Origin: Streptomyces brevispora
Lineage (GTDB): Bacteria; Actinomycetota; Actinomycetes; Streptomycetales; Streptomycetaceae
Length of the DNA: 64,000 nucleotides
Assembly (NCBI RefSeq): GCF_007829885.1
Contig: NZ_VIWW01000001.1
Location: 2,170,001-2,234,000, forward strand
Reading direction: 5' to 3'
Numbering within the stretch: position 1 is the first letter of the stretch; each line of letters opens with the position of its first letter. The notes under the pieces are model-generated. The model had not been told where the DNA came from, searched no databases, and saw nothing but the letters and a program-made list of their open reading frames with translations. Below are positions 17,876-28,425 of this stretch, piece by piece. The position numbers were made by a program, and so were the translations under genes.

Positions 17876-19261
17876 CTAGGAGGCCTTGGCCTTCTCGCCC
17901 ACCGGCTGGGCGGCGGCGGGTGCCGGGGCCGGCTTGGCGGCCTCGTAGAACTCCTCGCGCGGCGTCTCCATGGCGCCGAGCGAGACGACCTCGCGCTTGA
18001 GGAACATCGCGAGGGTCCAGTCGGCGAAGATCCGGATCTTGCGGTTCCAGGTCGGCATCGCCATGCCGTGGTAGCCACGGTGCATGTACCAGGCGAGGCG
18101 GCCCTTGAACTTGATCTTCATCTTGCCGACGACGATCATCGCGACGCCCTTGTGCAGGCCCAGACCGGCGACCGCACCCTTGTTGGCGTGGCTGTAGTCG
18201 GCCTGCGGGAAGCCGCGCATCCCGGAGATGACGTTGTCGCCGAGGACCTTGGCCTGACGCAGCGCGTGCTGGGCGTTCGGCGGGCACCAGGCGTTCGGGT
18301 TGCCGGCCTTGCGGCCGACCAGGTCCGGAACCTGGGCGTTGTCGCCCGCGGCCCAGATGTAGTCGGTGCCCTGCACCTGGAGCTTCTCGGAGGTGTCCAC
18401 GTGACCGCGCGGACCGAGCGGCAGGCCGAAGCGGGCCAGCGCCGGGTTCGGCTTCACGCCGGCCGTCCACACGATGGTGTTGGAGTCGACCTCCAGCCCG
18501 TTCTTCAGCACCACGTGACCGTCGACGCAGGAGTCCATGGAGGTCGAGAGGAAGACCTCGACACCGCGGGACTCCAGGTGCTCCCGGCCCCAGACGCCCA
18601 GCTTCGGGCCTACCTCGGGAAGGATCTTGTCGGCGGCGTCAACGAGGATGAAGCGCATGTCCTCGCGCTTCACGCTCGTGTAGTACTTCGCCGCGTCGCG
18701 GGCCATGTCCTCGACCTCGCCGATGGTCTCCGCACCGGCGAACCCGCCGCCCACGAAGACGAAGGTGAGCGCCCTGCGGCGGACCTCCTCATCGGTCGTC
18801 GAGTCAGCCCGGTCCAGCTGCTCGAGAACGTGGTTGCGCAGGCCGATGGCCTCCTCGATGCCCTTCATACCGATGCCCTGTTCGGCCAGGCCGGGGATCG
18901 GGAAGGTGCGCGAGACGGCGCCCATCGCGATGACCAGGTAGTCGAAGGGCAGCTCGTAGGCCTCGCCGACGAGCGGCGCGACCGTGGCGACCTTGCGGTC
19001 CTGGTCAATGGTCGTGACGCGGCCGGTGAGGACCTCGGCCTTCGGCAGAACGCGTCGCAGCGGGACGACGACGTGCCGGGGCGAGATGCTGCCGGCAGCA
19101 GCTTCGGGGAGGAAGGGCTGGTAGGTCATGTACGACCGGGGGTCGACGACCGTGACGGTCGCCTCTCCGTAGCGCATCTTCTTCAGAATGCGCCGAGCTG
19201 CGTACAGGCCTACGTACCCACCGCCTACTACGAGGATCCTGGGACGCTCCGTGGTGCTCAT
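17876..19261 (-). CDS. ndh: type II NADH dehydrogenase (NAD(P)/FAD oxidoreductase)
   Basis: A 461-residue single-subunit NADH:menaquinone oxidoreductase of the cytoplasmic membrane surface that does not pump protons. The FAD-binding motif is VVGGGYVGLYAA (about residue 11), the NAD-binding motif is FVFVGGGFAGAET (about 165) and the FAD-ribityl motif is YIWAAGDNAQVPD (about 310). The C-terminal third has the amphipathic membrane-contact region. ATG 19261 is at the family N-terminus MSTTERPRIL. The long upstream region carries two palindromes, one matching the Rex redox-sensor consensus. In S. coelicolor ndh is a known Rex target, so redox control is likely. Confidence 0.93.
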   Translation of the reverse strand: MSTTERPRILVVGGGYVGLYAARRILKKMRYGEATVTVVDPRSYMTYQPFLPEAAAGSISPRHVVVPLRRVLPKAEVLTGRVTTIDQDRKVATVAPLVGEAYELPFDYLVIAMGAVSRTFPIPGLAEQGIGMKGIEEAIGLRNHVLEQLDRADSTTDEEVRRRALTFVFVGGGFAGAETIGEVEDMARDAAKYYTSVKREDMRFILVDAADKILPEVGPKLGVWGREHLESRGVEVFLSTSMDSCVDGHVVLKNGLEVDSNTIVWTAGVKPNPALARFGLPLGPRGHVDTSEKLQVQGTDYIWAAGDNAQVPDLVGRKAGNPNAWCPPNAQHALRQAKVLGDNVISGMRGFPQADYSHANKGAVAGLGLHKGVAMIVVGKMKIKFKGRLAWYMHRGYHGMAMPTWNRKIRIFADWTLAMFLKREVVSLGAMETPREEFYEAAKPAPAPAAAQPVGEKAKAS

Positions 19262-19388
19262 GCCATCGAGTATCCACCCCTCTCGGGGGGTGGGCTCGTG
19301 AGCCCCTTCACAAGGTATGGGCCACCCTCTGCTACACTCCGCCGCCCACGTGACCCAGGTCATGACCCGGCAGGGGAACCACACCGCT

Positions 19389-19409
19389 GCGGTGAACGTT
19401 GTTCACCGC
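19389..19409. promoter_or_regulatory. perfect palindrome (GTGAAC type) upstream of ndh
   Basis: Inverted repeat GCGGTGAAC / GTTCACCGC (9-base arms at 19389-19397 and 19401-19409, 3-base centre), about 130 bases before the ndh start. It shares GTGAA...TTCAC with the Rex operator, but the arms are one base too far apart for the canonical 16-mer. It could be a Rex-like site or a different regulator's site. Confidence 0.45.
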
Positions 19410-19569
19410 CTGTGAGCTGGCCGTTGAGCCGCCGGGCGGGGTGGACCACCCCTCCGGTTCACCCTCCCGCAACGTACCCGGAACAGTCCCGTTCGCGTCG
19501 CGAGTGACCCCGCACACCCTCCCCGGGGCGCTTACGGAGCAGAAGTCTGCCCCCAAGCGCGCAATTCCT

Positions 19570-19585
19570 TGTGAAGAAGTTCACG
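19570..19585. promoter_or_regulatory. Rex operator candidate (ROP) for ndh
   Basis: TGTGAAGAAGTTCACG matches the Streptomyces Rex consensus TGTGAA-N4-TTCACA at 11 of 12 fixed bases with the correct 4-base spacer. It lies about 310 bases upstream of ndh. Rex represses respiratory genes when NADH/NAD+ is low. The site itself is seen; regulation is inferred from the family. Confidence 0.55.
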
Positions 19586-19758
19586 AACTTCGTCGCGACG
19601 TGTCTCGGAAGGGGTCGCCCGGGTGGCCCTCAGCGTCTCAAAGGTGCAGGCGGGAATGCGTATGAGCAACGTTCCGGCACCTCCCCGCACCGGGCCCCCG
19701 AAGGCCCTCCCGGAGGCTCCAGGAGGGCGCTGTACGGGCGCGGGCCCCGGGGGGCGCG

Positions 19759-20700
19759 CTACGCGATGGACCAGCCGATCCCGTCGAGGATGTCGTGCTC
19801 GCTGACGACGACCTCGTGGGCCCCGGTCCGCTCCATGACGGCCAGCAGGATCAGCGCCCCGGAGGCGATCACGTCGACCCGTCCCGGATGCATCGAGCCG
19901 ATCGCGGCGCGCTCGGCGTGGGTCGAGGCGAGGAGCCGCCCGGTGATCTCCCGGACCTGCTCCAGGGAGACCCGGGAGTGGTGGATCGCCGCGGAGTCGT
20001 ACTCGTGCAGACCCAGCGCGATCGCGGCCACGGTGGTGACCGTGCCGGCGAGCCCCACGAGCGTGCCCGCCCCGGTGAGCGGAACGCTCTGCCCGGCCAG
20101 GTCCAGGGCGGCGGCGACGTCCGCGCGGAGCCCGGCGACCGCGGCGGGCGTGGGCGGGTCGACCACCGCGCCGTCCCGGACGAGATGGCGCTCGGTCATC
20201 CGGACGCAGCCGATGTCCACGGACCGGGCGGCTCGCACCCGGTCGTCGCCGAGGACGAACTCGGTGGAGCCGCCGCCGATGTCCACGACGAGATACGGCT
20301 TCGCGAGGTCGTCGCGCCCGGCGAGCTCCTTGGTGGCCCCGTCGAACGAGAACGCCGCCTCCTGGTCGCCGCTGATCACCTCGGGCTCGACGCCCAGGAT
20401 GTCCAGCACACCGCGGACGAAGTCGTCCCGGTTCTCGGCGTCCCGGGAGGCGGAGGTGGCGACGAAGCGGACCTTCTGCGCACCGTGCTCCTTGATCACC
20501 GCCGCGTACTGCCGGCAGGCGGCGAACGTCCGCTCCAGCGCCTCGGGGGCGAGCCGTCCGGTCCGGTCGACGCCCTGCCCGAGCCGGACGATCTCCATCC
20601 GCCGGTCGAGCTCGACGAGCTCCCCGGTGGCGGGGTCCGCATCGGCCACCAGCAGACGGATCGAGTTGGTACCGCAGTCGATGGCGGCCACGCGCGTCAT
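19759..20700 (-). CDS. ppx: Ppx/GppA family exopolyphosphatase
   Basis: A 313-residue enzyme of the ASKHA fold that removes terminal phosphate from polyphosphate (or pppGpp). The phosphate-1 loop is AIDCGTNSIRLLV (about residue 5), then FVATSASRDAENRDDF (catalytic Glu about 110 to 115 region). The phosphate-2 loop is VVDIGGGSTEFVLG and the adenosine-type motif is GLAGTVTTVAA. The length equals the short actinobacterial form, without the HD-type C-terminal domain of E. coli Ppx. ATG 20700 follows GAGGAG. It is 89 bases after the DUF501 gene and probably co-transcribed with it. Confidence 0.9.
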   Translation of the reverse strand: MTRVAAIDCGTNSIRLLVADADPATGELVELDRRMEIVRLGQGVDRTGRLAPEALERTFAACRQYAAVIKEHGAQKVRFVATSASRDAENRDDFVRGVLDILGVEPEVISGDQEAAFSFDGATKELAGRDDLAKPYLVVDIGGGSTEFVLGDDRVRAARSVDIGCVRMTERHLVRDGAVVDPPTPAAVAGLRADVAAALDLAGQSVPLTGAGTLVGLAGTVTTVAAIALGLHEYDSAAIHHSRVSLEQVREITGRLLASTHAERAAIGSMHPGRVDVIASGALILLAVMERTGAHEVVVSEHDILDGIGWSIA

Positions 20701-20789
20701 GAAGTACTCCTCATTCATGCCCCTCCGGATTCATGCCCCTCCGGCGACCGAGGAGCGGGGTCCGGGGGCGCGGCCCCCGGGGGGAACGG

Positions 20790-21326
20790 TCAGTCCTCGT
20801 CCGGCGCCGCGCCGCACGGCGACACGCACGGCCCCTTGCGCCACCACTCCGGCAGCATCGCGATCGCCTCGTCCCCCAGCGGGTTCACTCCCGGCCCCGC
20901 GGCCAGCGAGTGCCCCACGAGTACGTGCAGGCACTTCACCCGGTCCGGCATGCCCCCCGCGCTCGGGAAGCCCTCCAGCACCTCGATGGCGTCACGCCGC
21001 GCGATGTAGTCCTCGTGCGCGGCCCGGTACGCGGCGGCCAGTTCGGGGTCGGTGCCGAGGCGCTCGGTCATCTCGCGCATGACCCCGTTCGCCTCCAGCG
21101 TGCCGATCGCGGACGCCGCCCGCGGGCACGTCAGGTAGTACGTCGTCGGGAACGGCGTACCGTCCTCCAGCCGGGGCTGCGTCTCGACCACGTCCGGGTT
21201 TCCGCACGGACAGCGGTGCGCGATGGCGCGCAGCCCGCGCGGCGGGCGCCCCAGCTGCTGCTGGAACGCGGCGATGTCCGCGTCGGTGGGTGCGGTGGAC
21301 TCGGTCTGGGGAGGGGGCGTTTCCAT
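20790..21326 (-). CDS. DUF501 family protein
   Basis: A 178-residue cytosolic protein. Conserved landmarks of the family are visible: QQQLGRPPRGLRAIAHRCPCG (about 22-42), PFPTTYYLTCPRA (about 57-70), VKCLHVLVGHSLAAGPGVNPLGDEA (about 128-152) and WWRKGPC. Several Cys/His residues (RCPCG, TCP, KCLH, H) could bind a metal. Function is unknown, but the eno - ftsB/divIC-like - DUF501 - ppx order is conserved in actinobacteria. It lies between the cell-division-type gene and ppx on the same strand. Confidence 0.88.
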   Translation of the reverse strand: METPPPQTESTAPTDADIAAFQQQLGRPPRGLRAIAHRCPCGNPDVVETQPRLEDGTPFPTTYYLTCPRAASAIGTLEANGVMREMTERLGTDPELAAAYRAAHEDYIARRDAIEVLEGFPSAGGMPDRVKCLHVLVGHSLAAGPGVNPLGDEAIAMLPEWWRKGPCVSPCGAAPDED

Positions 21327-21404
21327 GCCTGCCTAGGTTCTGATCGGGCTGCTTGAACTGCGGTTCCGCAGATGAACGAGGGGATGCGAACGAGGAGGAG
21401 CGGG

Positions 21405-21875
21405 TCAGCCCCGGTCGGCGCTGTCGACGCCGTCCCAGAGATTGGAGTGCCACGGCCGGCCGGACTCCTCCGGCTTTCCGTTGCGCTCCTTGACCGCGTC
21501 GGGGTCGACCACCGTGTAGCCGGTCTCCCCCGGAAGAAGGTAGTGCAGATGCTCGCGGGCCAGCCGCTTGATGTACGCATCGTCCTGGAGCCGCGCCTTC
21601 TCGTCGCGCAGCTCCTCGGTGCGCACCTCGGCCTCCTGCGCGAGCCGCTCCTGGTCGGCGATCTCGTCGCGCTGCGACACGTACTGCCGCATCGGGTACG
21701 CGAGGGCGACGACCAGGGAGCAGACCACCAGGGCCAGGAAGGCCGCCCGGCCGGTGAGGCGGGAGCGGCGCGCCTGACGGCGGCTCTGGGACCGGTAGAC
21801 GCGGGCTGCGGTCTGCTCACCGAGCAGCCTCAGCCGGGTCGCGGTGGAGAACCGGTCCCGGTCCTTCGCGGCCAT
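21405..21875 (-). CDS. septum formation initiator family protein (FtsB/DivIC-like)
   Basis: A 156-residue bitopic membrane protein of the divisome. A basic cytosolic N-terminus (about 1-42) is followed by one transmembrane helix (about 43-62). A heptad-type coiled coil rich in E, R and L (about 66-102) comes next, and then the family motif KRLAREHLHYLLPGET. FtsB/DivIC partners FtsL and FtsQ in septal peptidoglycan synthesis. ATG 21875 has a strong GGAGGCGGAG upstream. It sits between eno (separated by a terminator) and the DUF501 gene, the usual actinobacterial order. Confidence 0.9.
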   Translation of the reverse strand: MAAKDRDRFSTATRLRLLGEQTAARVYRSQSRRQARRSRLTGRAAFLALVVCSLVVALAYPMRQYVSQRDEIADQERLAQEAEVRTEELRDEKARLQDDAYIKRLAREHLHYLLPGETGYTVVDPDAVKERNGKPEESGRPWHSNLWDGVDSADRG

Positions 21876-21897
21876 GTCTCCGCCTCCCCATTACGCA

Positions 21898-21942
21898 CGT
21901 CCGTCCCCGCACACGGTACGGGACCGAGTGCGGGGACGGACG
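21898..21942 (-). terminator. intrinsic terminator after eno
   Basis: A perfect 15-bp stem (CGTCCGTCCCCGCAC at 21898-21912 with 21928-21942) and a 15-base loop, about 90 bases after the eno stop on the minus strand. Confidence 0.8.
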
Positions 21943-22031
21943 GAGGCCGGGGCGCCGGACCCGGCCGGGCCTGTCGGCCCGTGCCGGACGCGCCGGCCGG
22001 ACGCGCCTGCTGTACGTGCCGGCCGTACGGG

Positions 22032-24357
<2,326 letters not shown>

Positions 24358-24360
24358 TCA

Positions 24361-24553
24361 CCGACGCCTACGAGGTGAGCTGTCGGGTTCGGGCCAAGTG
24401 AGTTGCCCGGTCGCACGTCCTAGCGCACGACTTAACCCCAAGCCGTTCCCGATGCGTCTTGCGACGATCGGACCCGGCGCCTACCTGGGTCCCCCGCTCC
24501 TGCCTACGGCGCTTTACGCGTCTGTTCCCTTCGACCGACGGCAGGATTCGGCG
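24361..24553 (-). ncRNA. ydaO/yuaA c-di-AMP riboswitch in rpfA leader
   Basis: Read on the minus strand, the leader has conserved ydaO landmarks in order: CCGAATCCTGCC, GGCAGGAGCGGGGGACCCA, CGGCTTGGGGTTAA, GACCGGGCAACTC, CCCGAACCCGACAGCTCACC and TCGTAGGCGTCGG. It ends about 15 bases before the ATG of rpfA. ydaO RNAs bind two c-di-AMP molecules and switch off cell-wall hydrolase genes. In Streptomyces such an element controlling rpfA is established. Confidence 0.93.
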
Positions 24554-24730
24554 TGACGATCGACGGGGCCCGCGGTGCGAGCGGTTACGACCGTAAACAC
24601 ACGCCACCCCCACATTCAAAGAAGGACATACCGGATAAACAGCCCTTACTCGCATCTGAAGAACACCTGTTTGCGCAGGTCGGAACGGATGCGGGGGGAG
24701 CTCCCGGACAAGACGCGCCAGTTCACGCAA

Positions 24731-24774
24731 AGAGACCCATGTCTCACTTAGTCAAAAGTGGGACATAGGCCTCT
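24731..24774 (-). terminator. hairpin terminator after rpfB-like gene
   Basis: A long imperfect stem of about 18 bp (AGAGACCCATGTCTCACTT with AAGTGGGACATAGGCCTCT, differing only by wobble-type pairs) lies 70-110 bases after the stop of the 24844 gene. On the minus strand it is followed by TTTGCG. Confidence 0.65.
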
Positions 24775-24843
24775 TAAGTACCCCAGATTTGAGGTGCTTT
24801 CAGCTGTTGATCAGACCGATTCCGCGGCCGTTCCCGGTCGGTC

Positions 24844-25818
24844 TCAGTCGGTCTTCACACCGAGATCGAGGCTCTGGCCAGGCAGGATGAGGTCCGGGTC
24901 GGAGCCGACCTCCGCCTTGTTGGCCTCGTACAGCTCCGTCCAGCCGCCGGGAAGCTTCTGTGCGTCAGCAATCGCCCAGAGGTTGTCGCCGGGGCGGACG
25001 GTGTACGTACCGTCGGCGACCGGGGCCCCCTTGTCGCGTGCGTCACTGGCGCCGCGCGAGGCGTGCCGCCCCGAGTCCCGGTCGCTGCCGGTCCCCTCGG
25101 GGGCCGGGGCGCCGCGGTGCTTGCCGCCCGTCTCCCCGGCCGGGGCGGACCCTTCCCGGGCGCCGGAGGAGCCGGTCGCGCCGGAGGAGCCGGATGCCGA
25201 GGGCGTGGCGGACGGGGAGGCCGAGGCGTCCGGCGTACGGTCGTGGTCGGCCGTGTCCGCCGTCGCGTCGTCCGACGGGGTGCCGGCCGACGGGGCATCG
25301 TCCGACGGAGCGTCGGTCGCGCCCTTGGACGCGCTGCCCGACCGGTCCCGGCTCGCCGACGGATCGGCACTCGACGACGGGTCCGCACTCTCGGAGGTGT
25401 CGGCGGACGAGGCGCTGCCCGGGTCGACGCCCGGCAGGGACCCGTCCACGACGAGGCCGGAGATGACCGCGCAACTGGGCCACGCCTTCGACCCCTGGTC
25501 GCCCAGGACCTTCTCCGCCACGGCGATCTGCTGCGAGCGGCTGGCCAGGTCCGCGCGCGGGGCGTACGAATCGCCGCCGTACGACTTCCACACATCCTGC
25601 GAGAACTGCAGGCCGCCGTAGAAGCCGTTGCCGAGGTCGGCGCTCCACATGCCGCCGCTCTCGCACTCGGCGACCCGGTCCCAGGTCGAGGCGTCGGCTG
25701 CGTGCGCGCCGGCCGCGCCGAGCAGTGGGATGGCGATGGCCGAGCCGGTCACGCCTGCGGCGACGACGATCGCGGGTGCCTGCCGAGGGCGACGGTGTCT
25801 GCCGTTCGCGGAGCCCAT
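24844..25818 (-). CDS. rpfB: second resuscitation-promoting factor with long Ser/Asp-rich linker and LysM
   Basis: A 324-residue secreted muralytic protein. The signal peptide ends near AHAADAS (about 42). The Rpf domain has the catalytic Glu in AECESGGMW and [19 protein letters not shown] roughly 150-residue linker dominated by Ser, Asp, Ala and Thr (about 130-270) follows. A C-terminal LysM module (TYTVRPGDNLWAIADAQ to LPGQSLDLGV) completes it. The symbol follows the S. coelicolor order, where rpfA and rpfB are adjacent. Unlike rpfA, its 105-base upstream gap holds no ydaO element, so the two paralogues should differ in control. Confidence 0.88.
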   Translation of the reverse strand: MGSANGRHRRPRQAPAIVVAAGVTGSAIAIPLLGAAGAHAADASTWDRVAECESGGMWSADLGNGFYGGLQFSQDVWKSYGGDSYAPRADLASRSQQIAVAEKVLGDQGSKAWPSCAVISGLVVDGSLPGVDPGSASSADTSESADPSSSADPSASRDRSGSASKGATDAPSDDAPSAGTPSDDATADTADHDRTPDASASPSATPSASGSSGATGSSGAREGSAPAGETGGKHRGAPAPEGTGSDRDSGRHASRGASDARDKGAPVADGTYTVRPGDNLWAIADAQKLPGGWTELYEANKAEVGSDPDLILPGQSLDLGVKTD

Positions 25819-25923
25819 GGGAATGCCTTCCGTGTAACTGACGAGTGACTGGTGAGTCGAACGGTGAACCTAGCGGGACTCGAACGTGTGTCACAAGTCG
25901 ATGCAGCAGAGATCACATAAAAG

Positions 25924-27372
25924 TCACAGAGTTGACAGAGCGTCACCCTCATCGGAAGCGGGCTCGGGAGTGAACTCCACCGGGAGCGTGCGCAGTCCGC
26001 GCATGATGAGCCCGCCACGCCAGCGCAAATCGGCAGCTTCCCCCGCAAGTCGCAGGTCCGGAAGGCGTTTCAGCAACGTGGCGAGCGCGGCCTGCCCCTC
26101 CAGCCGGGCGAGCGGTGCTCCCAGGCAGTAATGGATGCCGTGCCCGTATCCGAGGTGCTGATTGTCACGCCGCGAGAGGTCCAGCGTGTCCGGGCCATCG
26201 AAGCGTCCGGGGTCCCGGTCGGCGGCCGCCAGCACCACCAGCACGGGGTCTCCCTCGGCCACCCGCTGCCCGTCGATCGTCAGTGGCTCGGTGGCGAACC
26301 GCCAGGTCGCCAGCTCCACCGGGCCGTCGTAACGCAGCAGTTCCTCGACGCCGGTGGCCAGCAGTTCCGTCTCCCCTGCCGCCAGGGACCGCTGGAGCCG
26401 CTCGCGCTGCTCGGGGTGTCCCAGCAGGGTGTGGACGCCGTTGCCGATGAGGTTGACGGTCGTCTCGAACCCGGCGAAGAGAAGGATGAAGGCCATCGCG
26501 GCGGCCTCGTTCTCCGTCAGGTGCTCGCCGTCGTCGCTCGCCCGGATCAGCCCCGAGATCAGGTCGTCCCCGGGGTTCTCGCGCTTGCGGTGGATCAGTT
26601 CGAGGAGATAGCCGCGCATCTTCTTCACGGAACGGGCCACCCCGCCGCGCGGGCCGCCGCCGTGGCGGATCATCATGCCCGCCCAGTCCCGGAAGTCGTC
26701 CTGGTCCTCACGCGGGACACCGAGCAGGTCGCAGATCACGTAGATGGGGAGCGGGAAGGCGAACTCGTGGATGAGGTCGGCCTCCCCCTTCTCGGCGAAG
26801 GAGTCGATGAGGCGGTCCGTCAGCTCCTGCACGCGCGGCGCGAACTCCGCGATGCGCCGGGGCGTGAACGCCTTCGACACGAGACGCCGCAGCCGGGTGT
26901 GGTCGGGCGGGTCGATGTTCAGCAGATGCGTCATCAGCTCCGCCTTGCGCTCGCCCGGGATGCCCGTCCGGCCCTTGGCGTGCGCCGGCTCGGCGTGGTG
27001 CGCCGGGTTCTTGGAGAGCCGGGGGTCGGCGAGGGCCTGCTTGGCGTCCGCGTACCGGGTGACGAGCCAGGCCTCGACCCCGCTGGGCAGTGTGGTGCGG
27101 TGCACGGGGCTGTGCTCGCGCAGCCAGGCGTACGCGGGGTAGGGGTCGGTGGCGAACTCCCAGGTGAAGAGTTCGGGGGCGGGCGGCACGGCCTCGGCGT
27201 CGGCCGCGTGGGCGGGGCAGCCGGCGGGCGCGGGCGTCGGGGCGGCTCCGGAAGCGTGCTCGGGCGTGTCGGCGGGCGCATCGGCTGGGCTGTCGGCGGG
27301 CGTATCGGCTGGGCTGTCGGCGGGCGCATCGGCTGGGCTGTCGGCGGGCGTATCGGCGGGGCTGTCGTTCAC
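25924..27372 (-). CDS. cytochrome P450 with repetitive N-terminal extension
   Basis: A 482-residue P450, class I bacterial type, which would use ferredoxin-delivered electrons to oxidise an unknown substrate. Helix I has LFAGFETTVN, with Glu in place of the usual Asp of A-G-x-D-T. The ExxR motif is EELLR and the heme loop is LGYGHGIHYCLGAPLARLEG (Cys ligand). The first 40 residues are PAD(T/S/A) repeats from a 24-bp tandem DNA repeat, followed by GCPAHA, common near P450 N-termini. GTG 27372 is the only good start before that. No redox partner or biosynthetic gene is adjacent. Confidence 0.9.
   Translation of the reverse strand: MNDSPADTPADSPADAPADSPADTPADSPADAPADTPEHASGAAPTPAPAGCPAHAADAEAVPPAPELFTWEFATDPYPAYAWLREHSPVHRTTLPSGVEAWLVTRYADAKQALADPRLSKNPAHHAEPAHAKGRTGIPGERKAELMTHLLNIDPPDHTRLRRLVSKAFTPRRIAEFAPRVQELTDRLIDSFAEKGEADLIHEFAFPLPIYVICDLLGVPREDQDDFRDWAGMMIRHGGGPRGGVARSVKKMRGYLLELIHRKRENPGDDLISGLIRASDDGEHLTENEAAAMAFILLFAGFETTVNLIGNGVHTLLGHPEQRERLQRSLAAGETELLATGVEELLRYDGPVELATWRFATEPLTIDGQRVAEGDPVLVVLAAADRDPGRFDGPDTLDLSRRDNQHLGYGHGIHYCLGAPLARLEGQAALATLLKRLPDLRLAGEAADLRWRGGLIMRGLRTLPVEFTPEPASDEGDALSTL
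27268..27363 (-). repeat. 24-bp tandem repeat, four copies, inside P450 gene
   Basis: Four 24-bp units (plus-strand form GTCGGCGGGCGYATCGGCTG plus GGCT) encode alternating PADTPADS and PADAPADS blocks at the P450 N-terminus. Because the unit is a multiple of three, copy number can change without breaking the frame. Confidence 0.88.
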
Positions 27373-27425
27373 CCCCCGACGTTAGCCGTTGCCCTGTGCC
27401 GGGCCCGCCGTCGCCCTGCGCCGCG

Positions 27426-28394
27426 CTATCCGTTGCCCTCCGCCACCCTGATCGCGTCCCGGTAGGCGCGGCTCGCGGCCCGCAGGGCGGCCTCCGGGTC
27501 GGTGCCGTTCTCCTGCGCGCTCACGGCCAGGGCGAGGAGCCGGTAGCCGATGCCGTCGCCCTCGCCCTCGGGAAGCGGCACGTCGAGTCCGGCGGTACGG
27601 ACCCGGCCGGCCAGCTTCGCCGCGAGGGCCAAGGCGGGCTGGCCGAGCGGCACCCCGTCGGTGACGGACTCGCGCTGCTTCTCGATCGCCTTGGTCCGCA
27701 GCCAGTGCGCGTGGACGTCCTGCGGGGTCTCGGCGGTCTCGTCGCCGAAGACGTGCGGATGGCGGTGGATCAGCTTCTCGACGAGCGTGGCGGCGACGTC
27801 GTCCACCGAGAAGGGCTCCTCCTCGTCCTCCTCGGCGATGCGCGCGTGGAAGACGACCTGGAGGAGTACGTCGCCGAGCTCCTCGCGCAGCTCCTCGCGG
27901 GTGCCGTCCTCGATCGCCTCGACGAGTTCGTACGCCTCCTCGATGGCGTACTTGGCGAGGCCCTTGTGGGTCTTCTGCGAGGTCCAGGGGCACTCGATCC
28001 GGACCCGGTCCATGACCTGCACCAGATCCAGCAGCCGGGCACCGGGCAGATCGTACGAACCGGGCAGCAGCTCCAGGTCCGGCATCTGCACCCGCCCCGA
28101 ACCGGCCAGCCGGGCCAGTCCGTCGGTCAGTGGCTGGTCCCCCTCGCCGCCGCTGAGCACCACCACGGTCCGGCCCCCGGCGCAGGCGCCGACGAGCTCC
28201 TGCGCGTCGGGCACGGCCGGCTCGACGGTGATGCCCGCCTCGCGCAGGTACGGCAGCTGGGGCTGGCCGGGCTCGGCGCAGAGCACCCGGTCCGCGGCGT
28301 GCAGCATCTGCCAGGCGGGCCAGGACAGCAGTCCGGGCGCGACCCGGTGGCTGGCGGTGAGCAGGACGATACGGCCGGGGTCTTCAGCGTTCAC
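27426..28394 (-). CDS. mazG: nucleoside triphosphate pyrophosphohydrolase (MazG family)
   Basis: A 322-residue all-alpha NTP pyrophosphohydrolase that hydrolyses NTPs or dNTPs to monophosphates plus PPi. The MazG core is CPWTSQKTHKGLAKYAIEEAYE followed by the metal ligands EELREELGDVLLQVVFHA (ExxE-type plus ExxD). A second MazG-type block follows (FSVDDVAATLVEKLIHRHPHVFGD). The extra N-terminal 120 residues are typical of actinobacterial MazG. Start is GTG 28394. It lies 31 bases upstream of nothing on its own strand except the P450, and 31 bases after the SurA-like gene, which probably precedes it in one transcript. Confidence 0.9.
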   Translation of the reverse strand: MNAEDPGRIVLLTASHRVAPGLLSWPAWQMLHAADRVLCAEPGQPQLPYLREAGITVEPAVPDAQELVGACAGGRTVVVLSGGEGDQPLTDGLARLAGSGRVQMPDLELLPGSYDLPGARLLDLVQVMDRVRIECPWTSQKTHKGLAKYAIEEAYELVEAIEDGTREELREELGDVLLQVVFHARIAEEDEEEPFSVDDVAATLVEKLIHRHPHVFGDETAETPQDVHAHWLRTKAIEKQRESVTDGVPLGQPALALAAKLAGRVRTAGLDVPLPEGEGDGIGYRLLALAVSAQENGTDPEAALRAASRAYRDAIRVAEGNG

Positions 28395-28425
28395 GCTGCG
28401 AATCTACCCGGCCGCCCGGCCGCTG

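Larger units (their letters stand above)
19262..19758. other. long upstream region of ndh
   Basis: About 500 bases between ndh and the exopolyphosphatase gene, both on the minus strand. It contains two inverted repeats described separately and a TTCACAA half-site near 19307. I see no gene. The part right of 19600 only flanks the stop of ppx. Confidence 0.45.
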
